A stretch of DNA of 64,000 bases from Cercophora sp. LCS_1 (taxonomy: Eukaryota; Ascomycota; Sordariomycetes; Sordariales; Lasiosphaeriaceae), in the NCBI GenBank assembly GCA_036250225.1, contig JAPZLL010000020.1, positions 124,001-188,000 on the forward strand, in the 5' to 3' direction. Below the pieces are notes generated by a model. It made no database searches. It was not told the origin of the DNA and saw nothing but the letters and a program-made list of their open reading frames with translations. A program made the translations under genes and the position numbers. Positions 52,783 through 62,657 of the stretch are shown here, in pieces. Each line of letters opens with the position of its first letter. The stretch's first letter is position 1.

Positions 52783-53252
52783 GATGCCGGTCGGGGCGGA
52801 CCGTAGGGTCGCCGAAGTGGATACCGGAGTCGGAGAGGTGGATACCAGCGTCCGGAATGCCAAACGGGATCGGAGCGGGGTGGAGACTGATGGGATCCGA
52901 AACCTTCGACGAAAACAAGATGGGGGGCGGCAAGAATAAAACCATACCATCCGACTCGGCTCGGTGGCGGCGCGCGGAGGGAGGGGTAATTAAAGGAACC
53001 GTTGGGTCGCGCGGATGGCGTGCAGGTGGCTTGATCTGAGACGGTGGTTTTTTGCCTGGTTGGGTTTGGCTTGGCCGCTCCGCGCGGGGTGCCAATTGGG
53101 TTCGGGGATGCACCATCCCGTGCTTATGGTTGGTGTTGCCAAAGGTGATTTGATGTGATGAAAACGAATCCGAATTGCTTTCGGTACCAAGGGTCTGTTG
53201 AATGTAAGGCTTGGCTCTGCTGGTGGGAAAGTCCAGCTTGTCAAGCGCCAAC
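52783..53252. other. Promoter region, nothing recognised
   Basis: Upstream of the membrane-protein gene; open frames here carry no family pattern. Confidence 0.35.
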
Positions 53253-53788
53253 TCATAAGACTAAGACGAAACAGCATTTCCCACGACAGTAATGTTGAAT
53301 TCGGCCCCACTGCCCTGTTCTTCCCCAAGGTCTACGCGAGAAGGTCTTCCGGATCCGCGGGAGCCTGCTGAGCGCATGGCCCTTCATGCCCTTGCTCTGC
53401 TTCCCATCCCTGCGTCGACTTTCGGAATGAGAGGGCCATTTTACATTGATGTGCCCGATTCTCTCAACGCCTTCTCCCATTGACAGTGCCAGGGATTTTC
53501 GTCCATTCTCTTCCAGGGCTTTGGAATGGTGGACCGACCATGGTGTCTCCAGAGACGTGTAGTAGTCGATAGGCACCCCCCAAAAGCTTCGGATGGGCAA
53601 ATCCATGGTGGAAAAGCACGCAAGGCACCACGCAACGCGTTGATGGCGTCGGCCTGGAAGCTCAGGTCCAATTGTGTGAACTCTGTGATCCTCTCATCAA
53701 ACCCCGTGGCATCGGAGGTGAAGCCGCTAGCAAAAACAGGGGGTGGGTTTGGGTTGTTTGGGCGACTCTTGGTAGCAGCAAGGTGCAT
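53253..53788 (-). pseudogene. HET-related relic (C-terminal homology)
   Basis: Pieces of the region that follows the HET domain are visible in two frames: RITEFTQLDLSFQADAINAL and RGALRAF in one, then GVPIDYYTSLETPW in another, separated by a frame change near 53580. The PSWSW motif and the HET core are missing. No start codon with the expected N-terminus exists. This looks like an old, broken copy rather than a gene. Confidence 0.5.
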
Positions 53789-54531
53789 ATCGACAGCCAG
53801 GCTCTCCTGGCAGCAGTCGTCGTTGCACTCAAAGTAGACCTAGCAGTCAGTAAAGACGAGACGACGGCGCGAGTATAGACCCTTTTAGAATGTCTAGCCC
53901 CTTGAGTTCTACTTGGACTACTAGATAAACTGGTCTGTTTTGTTGAAATACGAGATTCAAAGACCTACCCTCCTTGGGAGAATATGATCAAGAGGCACAA
54001 ATAAAACTGATTGACGCTTTCGCTAAAAGGGAAGGAGACGGGGGAGCAGTTGTTGACCAACCATTATTACTGCATGAGAATGCGCCTTTCCCTTTTCGAA
54101 AATCCCGGGTGGTTAAGGCGCTAATAGACTCGAGGCGTCCGTGCCAGGCCCTGAAGAAACTTCCTGCCAAGCTATGGGTCGCCCTCTCCTATCGGAATAC
54201 GACCTCCTGGGCAAGAGTTGAACTGAATTCCTGTTTTTGGAACGAATCGCATGAAACTGAGGGATGCTGACAGAAACAAGAGCTAAAAGAAGGGATGCTA
54301 AAGAAGACAGCAAAAGCAAAAACAGGAGAATTGAGAGGACATAAAGAGTAGGTAGTTAACCATCCCGTCAAAAGTGGGGAGATGCGGGAAGGAGCCCTCG
54401 TGGCAGCATATCAGCATCCGCCCATAACGTGGCGTGCGACAGTGGAAAATGAGGCGGCGTCGGGCCACCATCTGGCCCTTCGACGTTCTTTTCCAAGAGC
54501 TGATAAACAACCCCGAGACGCGCATATATAG
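53789..54531. other. Spacer with a possible tRNA remnant
   Basis: A short match GTGGTTAAGGCGCTAATA at 54109-54126, followed by GACTCGAGG, resembles the D arm and anticodon arm of a Leu/Ser tRNA, but no T arm or acceptor stem completes it. Confidence 0.25.
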
Positions 54532-55513
54532 ATGCAGGATCATGACCTCTACCAACTGTCGTTGTCACCTCAACCGCTTTACCTCCAGCACCCGGCCATT
54601 ACTTATCCGCCTGTCGATATGGTTAGGGGTTCAGGCAACGCCAGGAAGCCAAGGAAGCTCATGGCCTCTGACTGGATCCCGTACCAACATGTTCTCGAGC
54701 ACTTGTATCTGGAACAGGGGAAGGCTCTGTGGGAAGTATCGCAAACCATGCTGAACACCTACGGCTTCTCTGCAACGTCAGTGTGCTGCACGCCACAACA
54801 ACCTTGCTCCGTTACTGATGCGCCATGAAGACGCAGGCAGTACATACACCGTTTCGAGAAGTGGGGATTTCGTAAGTACAAGACAGCACAGAGCGAGGGG
54901 AAGAAGACTCCATCCATCTTGAAGAGAAGCCCCAGCCTTAAGCCAGGACGATGGATGCCCACCGTCCAACAAGGTGCGTTGATGGCGCTGTTGAATTGCC
55001 ACCTATGCTTACCTTGACCAAGTGACAACGTCACCGATGGCGGCCGACCGCCTCACCTCGACACCAGGGGGTCCGTACTTTACCAACAACGCTCTTGACG
55101 CTGAGATTCTCTCTCAGGCTCTAGCCAGTGTCCCAGCTTCCCACGACTCTGGCCCCATGACGTTAACCATCCCCGTCGGGACTCCATCATCGGCCTCAGA
55201 AACCCCAGTAATATCTTCAGGGTCCATATATCCCGCCATTCCGAATCCATACTTAATCGATTCCTGCCTCCAAGGCTGGCATTCTGGATTCGTCACTTCA
55301 TCCTTGTCCTTCGCGTCACCTTCAACACCTTCGACCCCGGAATATCCCGTCACGTACGAGACATTTCACTACGCCTGGCCTGACATGAACAGCGGAGAGG
55401 CGCCCAGCCTGGACACCGACATCTTTTACAGCGGAGTCAATGATGGACATGAAGTGGTTTCGAACTATCCGCTTGGCTGGGAGGCCAACTCCCTCGGTTA
55501 TGGGTTTGGATGA
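54532..55513 (+). CDS. Clr5-domain protein, 290 aa
   Basis: Exons are 54532-54776, 54837-54973 and 55023-55513; introns of 60 and 49 nt (GTCAGT, GTGCGT). The first splice falls within the Clr5 domain and joins it correctly: SDWIPYQHVLEHLYLEQGKA, EVSQTMLNTYGFSAT then QYIHRFEKWGFRKYK. This helical domain lies near residues 42-97 and is thought to bind DNA or protein in fungal regulators. The rest is Ser/Pro/Thr-rich and disordered, with acidic patches (DTDIFYSGVNDGHEV) that could serve in activation. It ends 122 nt from the convergent GH5 stop. Its target is unknown; the domain name comes from a Neurospora cellulose-response screen and does not prove such a role. Confidence 0.9.
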
Positions 55514-55635
55514 GATGACAATCCCAGTGAAAGCTGAGGCCCAGCCTAGATCTCGCGTCCCTAGGAATTCCCAAGGTCACAATGCGGTGCCGGGAACCAA
55601 GCAGCTGATGGACGCCAAAGCTCGGGGTCTTGTAT

Positions 55636-57629
55636 TCATACAGTCAAAGTATAGTTGAAGGAGTTTCCATTCCCCTCCGCCCTCGGGAAGAACTCAAACG
55701 TGAACGTGACATTCTGCCCAGCCGCAATGACCGCCTCTACCGCCCCCTTTGCAATCGTGATCCTGTTGTGGTCAAAGGACCAGTGGTTACTGTAAGTCTG
55801 CACAATGTCAGCCACTAACACATCAACGCAACACAAAGTTCCAGACTCACCCCTCGCCCCTTTTGCAACTCGGGCAGCCACTGCGTCCAATCATCCACCA
55901 AGAACCCTCCATCCGCCTTGACAATCTTGACCGCCGCAACTCGATGCAGCCCCTTCCACACAACAGGGAGATGCAAATCCTCACCACCCCTAACATCCCT
56001 CGCCCGACTCTCGTACAACCCAATAGTGGGCACATCCCACTGCACCAACTCAACGCCCAAATTAACCCCCTGACTAAACCTCACCGTCAAATTCGCCAAA
56101 CTCCCTACTTTGTCACCATCAAAAATCCCCTTTAGAAACTCTTGTCTCAAAATAACAGCTCCGCCTTGCACGCCATACTCCACACCCGTCAAATTCCTCC
56201 CCTCGTACTCAACACCAACGACCGCATTCCCATTCAACAAGAACTCGACCCTCTTCTCCGTTACATTCTCCCCCAGCTTATTCCACACATACGCTGAGCT
56301 CTCCTGCGTTTTCGCCTCCGGATCAGTGGTGCTTTCGGGGAGTGAATTGCTCTCTCCCCTTAGCACAGCCATGGCGATTTCGACAGATGTTGGATCTCGC
56401 CAGATGCCGGTTTCGCGTTGGAGATTATCCAGGCCGTTATCCCACAGCACGGTGCCGATGCCGAGTTGTTTGCAGACGCGCAGGACGTGGTCGTACCATT
56501 TCCACCGGGCGGCGGGTTCCGTGTTGAGCTGCGAGGCGGAGAACTCGCCGAGGAGGATGGGCACGTCGGAGAAGTTGGCGCGGACGGAAGTTAGTTCGGT
56601 TGTTACAGCGAGGAGATCGGCTGGGGAGCCCCAGGTGGTTTTGCCCCTTTCAATGCATAACATTAGTACGAGTGGCAACGGTGGTAAGGGCCAGGGGCTC
56701 AGGGAGGAGGGAAGAAAACCTACCAGGCGCCAAAGATGAAGTCATCTAAATGCAAAGTTAGTGTCTTAGAAAGTTGTTGAGAGGGGAGGAGACCCTACAA
56801 GGAGAATAAAAATGAAACTGAAAAGCCCACGGGTTCGTAACATTCGTCGGTCTCCGAAAGAAATGCATCTTGTCCGACCCCATGCCCAGACTCGACAGCG
56901 TCACCACCCTCTGCTTGTTATACCCCCCGGCATCAGCCAATGCCTCAAGAAACAAGTCATTCAGCGCGTTCAGATTCTCAGCGTCCTCGGCCGTGTTCCC
57001 AGGCGGTTCGTTGATCGGCTCGAATGCCACGCTCGCCGGCTTGCACGCGAGGACTGTGGCGATCTGGAACCACGAGGCATAGAATTTCTCCCGAATCTCG
57101 GTCTGGTTGGCCCCCGGCTTGGACACGTCGGCCCAGTTCCACGAGTCGTGGTGCATGTTGGTGATGACATACAGGTCGCGCTTTGTCGCCATGTCGACCA
57201 CGTCCGAGACGCGCTGGAGCCAGGTTGAATTGATCCTCCAGTCGGGCGAGCCGGCGACGTAGTGTTCGTGGTATGTCACTGGGATGCGGACGGACTTGTA
57301 GCCAGCGGCTTTGACGTGGTCGAGGGTCGATTCTTGGAGCGGCGGGTTGTTCCACGAGCCTTCGGTGGGCAGCGCGTCGAGGGTGTTGCCGACGTTCCAT
57401 CCTGGGTTGCCTGCTGTGATCCATTGTCCGGCTGAGACGGAACGGAAGTCGGTGTCGAGCGGGCAGATTGTTGATGCGATGAACTTCTGCCCTCCTGTCA
57501 GCATCCTGCCGGCGATGGAGCGAGGGTGTGGGTGGCAATTACCTTTTTAGGTCTCCATCTCGTCTTGCTCTTTGCGCCCGCGACCAGATCAACACCCACG
57601 AGGGCGAGAGCTACCGTCGTGAGCTTCAT
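55636..57629 (-). CDS. GH5 cellulase with C-terminal beta-domain, 584 aa
   Basis: Exons are 57629-57543, 57486-56799, 56745-56724 (22 nt), 56646-55851 and 55797-55636. The 22-nt exon restores the conserved SPYDFIFGAW. The signal peptide is MKLTTVALALVGVDLVAGA. The GH5 barrel shows GWNVGNTLDALPTEGSWNNP, VRIPVTYHEH, TNMHHDSWNW, the acid/base Glu189 in FEPINEP, FHFYSPYDF and the nucleophile Glu300 in LLGEFSAS. The C-terminal half carries two beta-rich modules of the CBM_X2 type: FLLNGNAVVGVEYEGRNLTG, and the final WSFDHNRITIAKGAVEAVI. This fits an endo-beta-1,4-glucanase secreted to degrade plant cell wall. Many N-glycosylation sites are visible. The start was chosen by the signal peptide. Confidence 0.95.
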
Positions 57630-58265
57630 CTTGACCGAGATTCTCACCTTGTCGGACGGTGACGTGGGATGTTCAGGCCATCAATGTCGTCAGGATAAGT
57701 AACCCAGGTAAGAACACCCATCTTGGCGATCTCCCGGGACGGACGGAAAAACTCGCAACGACGCCACGGTAAATTGGACCCGGAAGAGACGTAATGATCG
57801 CTTGGTGCGACGCAGGTACCGTAGTGGTGTGAGTCTCGACGGCGTCATCTCCATATCCAAGCAAGTATATCCGATCGATTTCAGCCGCCGCGGGGAGGGT
57901 TACAGCGGGATTGCATCGCTTGGCTCCATCTTCCGCACTTCCCGATTGAGCCTCATTTGGAGGCGAGTAATGGCTAGTTCCGAGGACAAGAAAGAAGCGG
58001 CACGTGATGAAGGGAGGCAGAGTAAAAAGAAAAGAAAAGAAAAAAAAAAAAGAGAAAAAAGAGACGGTTCGGTCAAATGGCTAGTTGACGAAACGGAAAT
58101 CCGCTACTTACAGAACAACCAGTCGAAAGTTCTTTAGCGTGTGATCCCAGTTGGTGGACTGGAGGGGTGGTGCTGCCGCCGTGCCGGTCAGAGCGCTCTG
58201 GGCAGTGGAACTCGGCTGAAATTTTGACCTTGTTTCTTTATCTTGGGTATTACCATCAACGCTAT
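57630..58265. other. Promoter of the GH5 gene
   Basis: No gene is recognised. An A-rich tract lies near 58030-58060. Confidence 0.4.
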
Positions 58266-58951
58266 CTACATCCAAGCTAAAGTCCTCATCTGCAAAGGAC
58301 GATCACAAGTCTCCGTTTCAAAGTCACACACAGCCCCATTGCAGCATTGACCGACCGAATTGGGATTACAATTGCCGTTAGCAGGGACACATGTCAGACC
58401 CGAGCACGTCGTGATGGTCAACGTCGACGTTTTTACCTAGACAATGTCAAAACAGGCAATGGCTCGCAGATGTAATTATGGACACTCACCACCGAGGGGG
58501 CCAAAAGCGATTGCGTCACCGTCGCAATGGGAGCCGGATGGAGACATTTGCAAATGTGCAAAATCTCGGATGGAAGCAGGTCGACAAACCACTTGGGCAC
58601 CTCGTTCTTTCCGTTGAACCAGTCTCCGAATCCTGCTCCTGTTGCTTGGGCCAACTGATAAAAGGCAGGCGCTTGGCAGGGGCCAGTTGTCAACGTCTTG
58701 GACACGGTTTGTGTTCTTACTGTTTGTTAGTCCAGGTTCCCTCCCAATGTGAGCAGGACATACACAGTGGGCGTGATGGTAACGACGACGGTTGTCGTTT
58801 GTGGTACGTTCAAAAGGATGCCGCAGAACTTGGTGACTTCGGGGAACCACGTTAGGCATTGCGGGACGCCTTTGCACTCGCCAAACTTGTCGGGTGGGCA
58901 GAGGACGGATAGGGGGCCGAGCCCGATGTTTGCTGCTTGGGAGAGCTGCAT
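58266..58951 (-). CDS. Cys-rich protein of unknown function, 194 aa (5' end uncertain)
   Basis: Exons are 58951-58764, 58715-58490 and 58436-58266; introns of 48 and 53 nt with GTATGT and GTGAGT. They close in one frame. The protein has about sixteen cysteines: LCPPDKFGECKGVPQCLTWF and FCG early, ILHICKCLHP in the middle, and TTCSGLTCVPANGNCNPNSV, QCCNGAVCDFETETC at the end. The last segment is a knottin-like, carbohydrate-binding-style pattern. Thr/Val-rich linkers (TTTVVVTITPT) occur. No signal peptide precedes this ATG. An acceptor-like GCAATGCAG overlaps it, and an upstream exon (ATG near 59186, ending at a GTGAGC near 59109) could supply one. Secretion is therefore likely but unproven. 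Confidence 0.65.
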
Positions 58952-60628
58952 TGCAAATTATCACGGCAAGAGATTTAATGATGGATGATGAGGAGCTGCG
59001 ACAACTTTCCTCAGCCAAAAGCTGCCATTTTAATAGTTTACTTTCACCCTGACTCTTGTGCCGACAACGGCGGATGTTGCTATAACCAACGCCTGACAAT
59101 GCGCTCACCGGCCACCAACGGCAACTCGACGTTCCAACGAGACCGATGGACACAACGATCACGACCGAGTCTTCACAGCGACTCAGCATCCACCCAACGC
59201 CTACCCAAACAACGCCCAACAACCCCTGCAACGACCCAACCGTGCAAAGACGACTTGCGATTCAAGGGTCCGAGACTCGACTCGACTCGACTTGACGCGA
59301 CGCGTCAACCCATCCTCTGCAGCAAGGCGACACAGCGTCCCGCCCTGCATCCCACCTGCAACCATCTGCATTCCAAAATGACATACATCAATAATCCAAC
59401 CCACAACCCCTTGGCGACTCCCACCCAGAAACCCAATTCATTCCCAAATGCAACCCGCCCCACGAGCTGCACTCCCAAAGCAAACGCGTCCGCACGGACG
59501 GATCAAATTCCGTAGCGCATCCACCAACGGGGACCAAAAAGGCACCAAAGCGAACCAAGATGCCACGATCGCCAAAGAGGGCCGCAGTCACCCACCGGCG
59601 CCTACCGAGATCGTTAGCCTTGACGCCACAAATTCGGGGATCAGCATCCAATCCCCGGCACGTTACACAGGGGGGAAAAAATCGCAAGCAAGGTGCGGGG
59701 AAAGATTGCCGATCCCTCACATCAACGCGCTACCGTGTATCAGGTAATCCGAGGGGGACCGGAAATAGTAGCACCCATCAAAAAAAAAAGCCACCAACTG
59801 GTTTCGGTGAAGTGTGGTGATCAAAAGTGCAGTCAAGCTCGACCTAGGTGTGACACGGATGCACCCACACAGACACACACACCCAAGCGCTCCTCCGGTG
59901 CCACACGGGCACCCGCAGCGGCACGCAGCGAGGTACCTGCAGCAGAAATTGCACACAGACAGGACACACGGACAGATCAACGCTCGGCAGTTCAAAAGGA
60001 CGACCACCCAAAAAAGAGAGAGGACAAATCGCCTTATTGACCAGGCAGGATATCTATCGACCGGGGTGTTTTCGCAGCCAAGATCCATGCGACGTGGTTG
60101 ACATGGTTGCTCAGTTGTAAGCGAACCTGTCCCGGAACGGGTGCCGGGCAGGACACCGAAAGGTGGGGGGTTTGTTCATGCTTATTCATGCTTTGGATGC
60201 GTGGGATGAATTGCACCTTCCTTCCATGCATGGGAGAGAAATGTCAAAGGCGAAAAGGAGGTGAGAGGGAAATGAAAAAAAAAAAAAAAAAACTCACGTG
60301 TGGGCGGTTGACCTTGGTGAGTAATAACCAATTAGGGCAGGGAGTCGAGGAGGAGATGCCATGTTGGAAGGCGCGATCCGGAGAGCTGCGATGGATATGC
60401 CTGGATGTGAAGGGAGATGGGAGCCAAAACACCAAGAAAACGGCGAAGGCGTCTTCCCTTGAAGCTTGAGCACATCATTTTGATCTTGAAAGCGACTTCA
60501 AACACACCAGCCGGCCTTTTCCGTAGTGCAAAATCACGAGACATCACCATTCAACCTCATTACGTCTCATATCGCATATATACAGTATACAAAACAAAAA
60601 GCCGCCCATCCTATCCATATCCAGTATC
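58952..60628. other. Intergenic region of 1.7 kb
   Basis: No gene was recognised apart from the possible 5' exon of the Cys-rich gene. It contains a GACTC/GACGC run near 59270-59302, a tract of 18 A at 60275-60292 and a palindromic CACGTG at 60295-60300. Confidence 0.35.
60275..60292. repeat. Poly(A) tract of 18
   Basis: Eighteen A in a row on the plus strand, with a CACGTG shortly after it. It is non-coding and length-variable. Confidence 0.8.
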
Positions 60629-62657
60629 CTAAAGCTTCTTGCACAGCCTCGTCTGGTTCTCAATCTGCTCCCACTTCTCCGTCCCGGGAGTAGACACGGC
60701 ATAAAACACACCATTGGGATCCCACTTCCTCCTGAGCCTCGCGAGCTCGTTATAGTTGGTGCCCCAGAACGCCTGCTGCCAGTTGGGCTGGAAGGGGTCG
60801 GCCTCGTTGATGTACGCGGCACCATTAGGCGAAGCGGCACGCAGCGCAGCATCAATCACGTTGGTGAGCTGGTTCTGGGCGGCGGCCTTCTCGGCGAGGG
60901 GCGCGTTGCCAGCAAGAGGCAAAACGGTGATGATCTTGTCGACGACGCTGCGGAAGCGCGGGTTCACGGCCGACTTGCTCCACTGGCTCTGGGGGAGACC
61001 GTGGCCGGCGCTCCACATGTGGCCAACCAGCAAACCGCCCGCCTCGGCGGCGGTGCGGAGCGAGCTGGAGAGGGCAGTGGGATTGGCCTGGTGGTCCGAC
61101 TTGGCAAAGGTCCAGCCGCCGGTCAGGGCCGAGTTGCCGGCAAACTCAATCTCAAAGAGGTCAAGGTAGAGCTGCTGGAAGGTGGCATAAGTGTGGTTGG
61201 ACGAGGTGAAGCCAATGTTGGCCGCGGCGAGGTCGTTGTAGAGCGGCTGCACGAGGGCGTGGAGCTGGGCGACTGTCTTGTCGATGCCGACGATGGGGTG
61301 CACGTGCAGCGTGGGGCCAAAGATCTCGTAGTAGACGTACAGGCCTTGGTCGACCCAGGTGGTCGCGTAGGCGTGGAAGAGGCGGACGGCGGTCCAGACC
61401 TTCTCAACGTCGCCGCCCGTGGTAGCCGGGCTGACGTCGAGGTTGATGGCCGACGAGGGCAGGTCGTTGAACGTCTTGTAGGTGGCCTGGACGATGACGG
61501 CGTAGGCGGATGGGCCGCCACCCTTCAGGGCCCAGAAGAGGTCCGAGTTGACGTTGGCGTTGGCGGTGCGGAGGAGACCGTCGGCCGTGATTACCTTGAA
61601 CTCCAGAGCGGTATCAGCAAGGAAACCCTCGCGGTTGGTCCACGGGCCGTGGCCGCCACCCTGAGGGAGACCGCCGGCGACACCGACAGTGGAGCACTCG
61701 CCCGTGACCATGATCTTCTTGGGCGACAGGCCGTGGAGGTGCTGCAGAGCCGTCTTGGCCTGGACACCGGCGCCGACGGTGATGGCCGAGCCGGTGTAGC
61801 CGCCGGCGCCGGTCCAACGGTTGGTGGTCGAGATGCTCTGAAAGGCGCGCGTGTTGATGACCAGCGAGCCCCAGCCGACGCTGCGGCCGAGGAAGTCATG
61901 GCCGGTGTTGCGGATGACCAGACGCAGGTTGTTCTCGCGCGCAAAGTTGATGCCGGCCTGGATGTGGGCGGTGGTCTTGGCGTTGATGTAGAGAACACCG
62001 TAGTTGCCAATGGTGCACGTGTCGGAGGGGTTGGTGGTAGGTCGGCAGGTGTCGTTGGTGAAGTAGGTCCAGAGCCCCGCGGTGGGGTGGTTGATCCTGC
62101 GGGTGTCAGTCAGTCTCTGGCAAAGCAGGTGAAAAGAGGGGGGCAACATACTGGTACTGCTCGTCGGCAAAGTTGGCCGTCTCCTCGGCGCACTTGGCGG
62201 CGTTGTAGGTGTTGACAGTGCCGAGCGGACCCTGGAACTGGTTGTAGCAGGACGCGCCAATGGGCACGGTGACGCGCAGGTTGCCACCGACAGACCCGTT
62301 GAGCGCGTTCCACGAAAACGAGTTCGGCCAGCACCAGTCGCCGGGGAAGCACTTGCAGGAGTAGGCCTTGCCCTGCCAGTACTTGTACACGGTGGGCGGG
62401 CCCCAGAAGCCAAGGCGTGCGGCCGCGGGCTCAGCCTCGCCCTCAACCTCCTCCTCTTCCGAGGGCTCGGGTGGCGACTCAGGCTCCACCCACTCCTCGG
62501 TCTCGCCCGATGCAGAGGCCGACGGCTCGGGCTGTGACTCGACGACCGACACTGCCGAGGACACGGCCGCGGTCGCGGGCTCAGAGGACGACTGGGCGGC
62601 CCCGCTGCCGGCGAGCAGCAGGGTGGCGCCAAGGGCGGCGATGATGCTACGCTTCAT
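60629..62657 (-). CDS. Secreted BBE-type FAD-linked oxidoreductase, 657 aa
   Basis: Exons are 62657-62152 and 62096-60629; the 55-nt intron has GTATGT, CTGAC and CGCAG. The signal peptide is MKRSIIAALGATLLLAGSGAA, followed by a Ser/Glu/Pro-rich acidic linker. The FAD-binding PCMH fold shows RNTGHDFLG (His235, the usual 8-alpha-histidyl site) and GECSTVGVAGGLPQGGGHG (Cys303, the 6-S-cysteinyl site). Together they predict bicovalent flavin attachment. The BBE domain is at the C-terminus (WQQAFWGTNYNELARLRRKW then DPNGVFYA). Such enzymes oxidise sugars, oligosaccharides or alkaloid-like substrates with oxygen as acceptor. Extracellular sugar oxidation next to a cellulase gene is plausible, but only inferred. 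Confidence 0.94.

Noticed and set aside
54109..54135. D-arm and anticodon-like Leu/Ser tRNA fragment
   Set aside because: Only about 27 nt match and no B box or terminator completes it; too short to call.
61001..62215. 404-codon plus-strand frame within the BBE gene
   Set aside because: It is the antisense shadow of a well-supported flavoenzyme; the long frame comes from strong GC codon bias.
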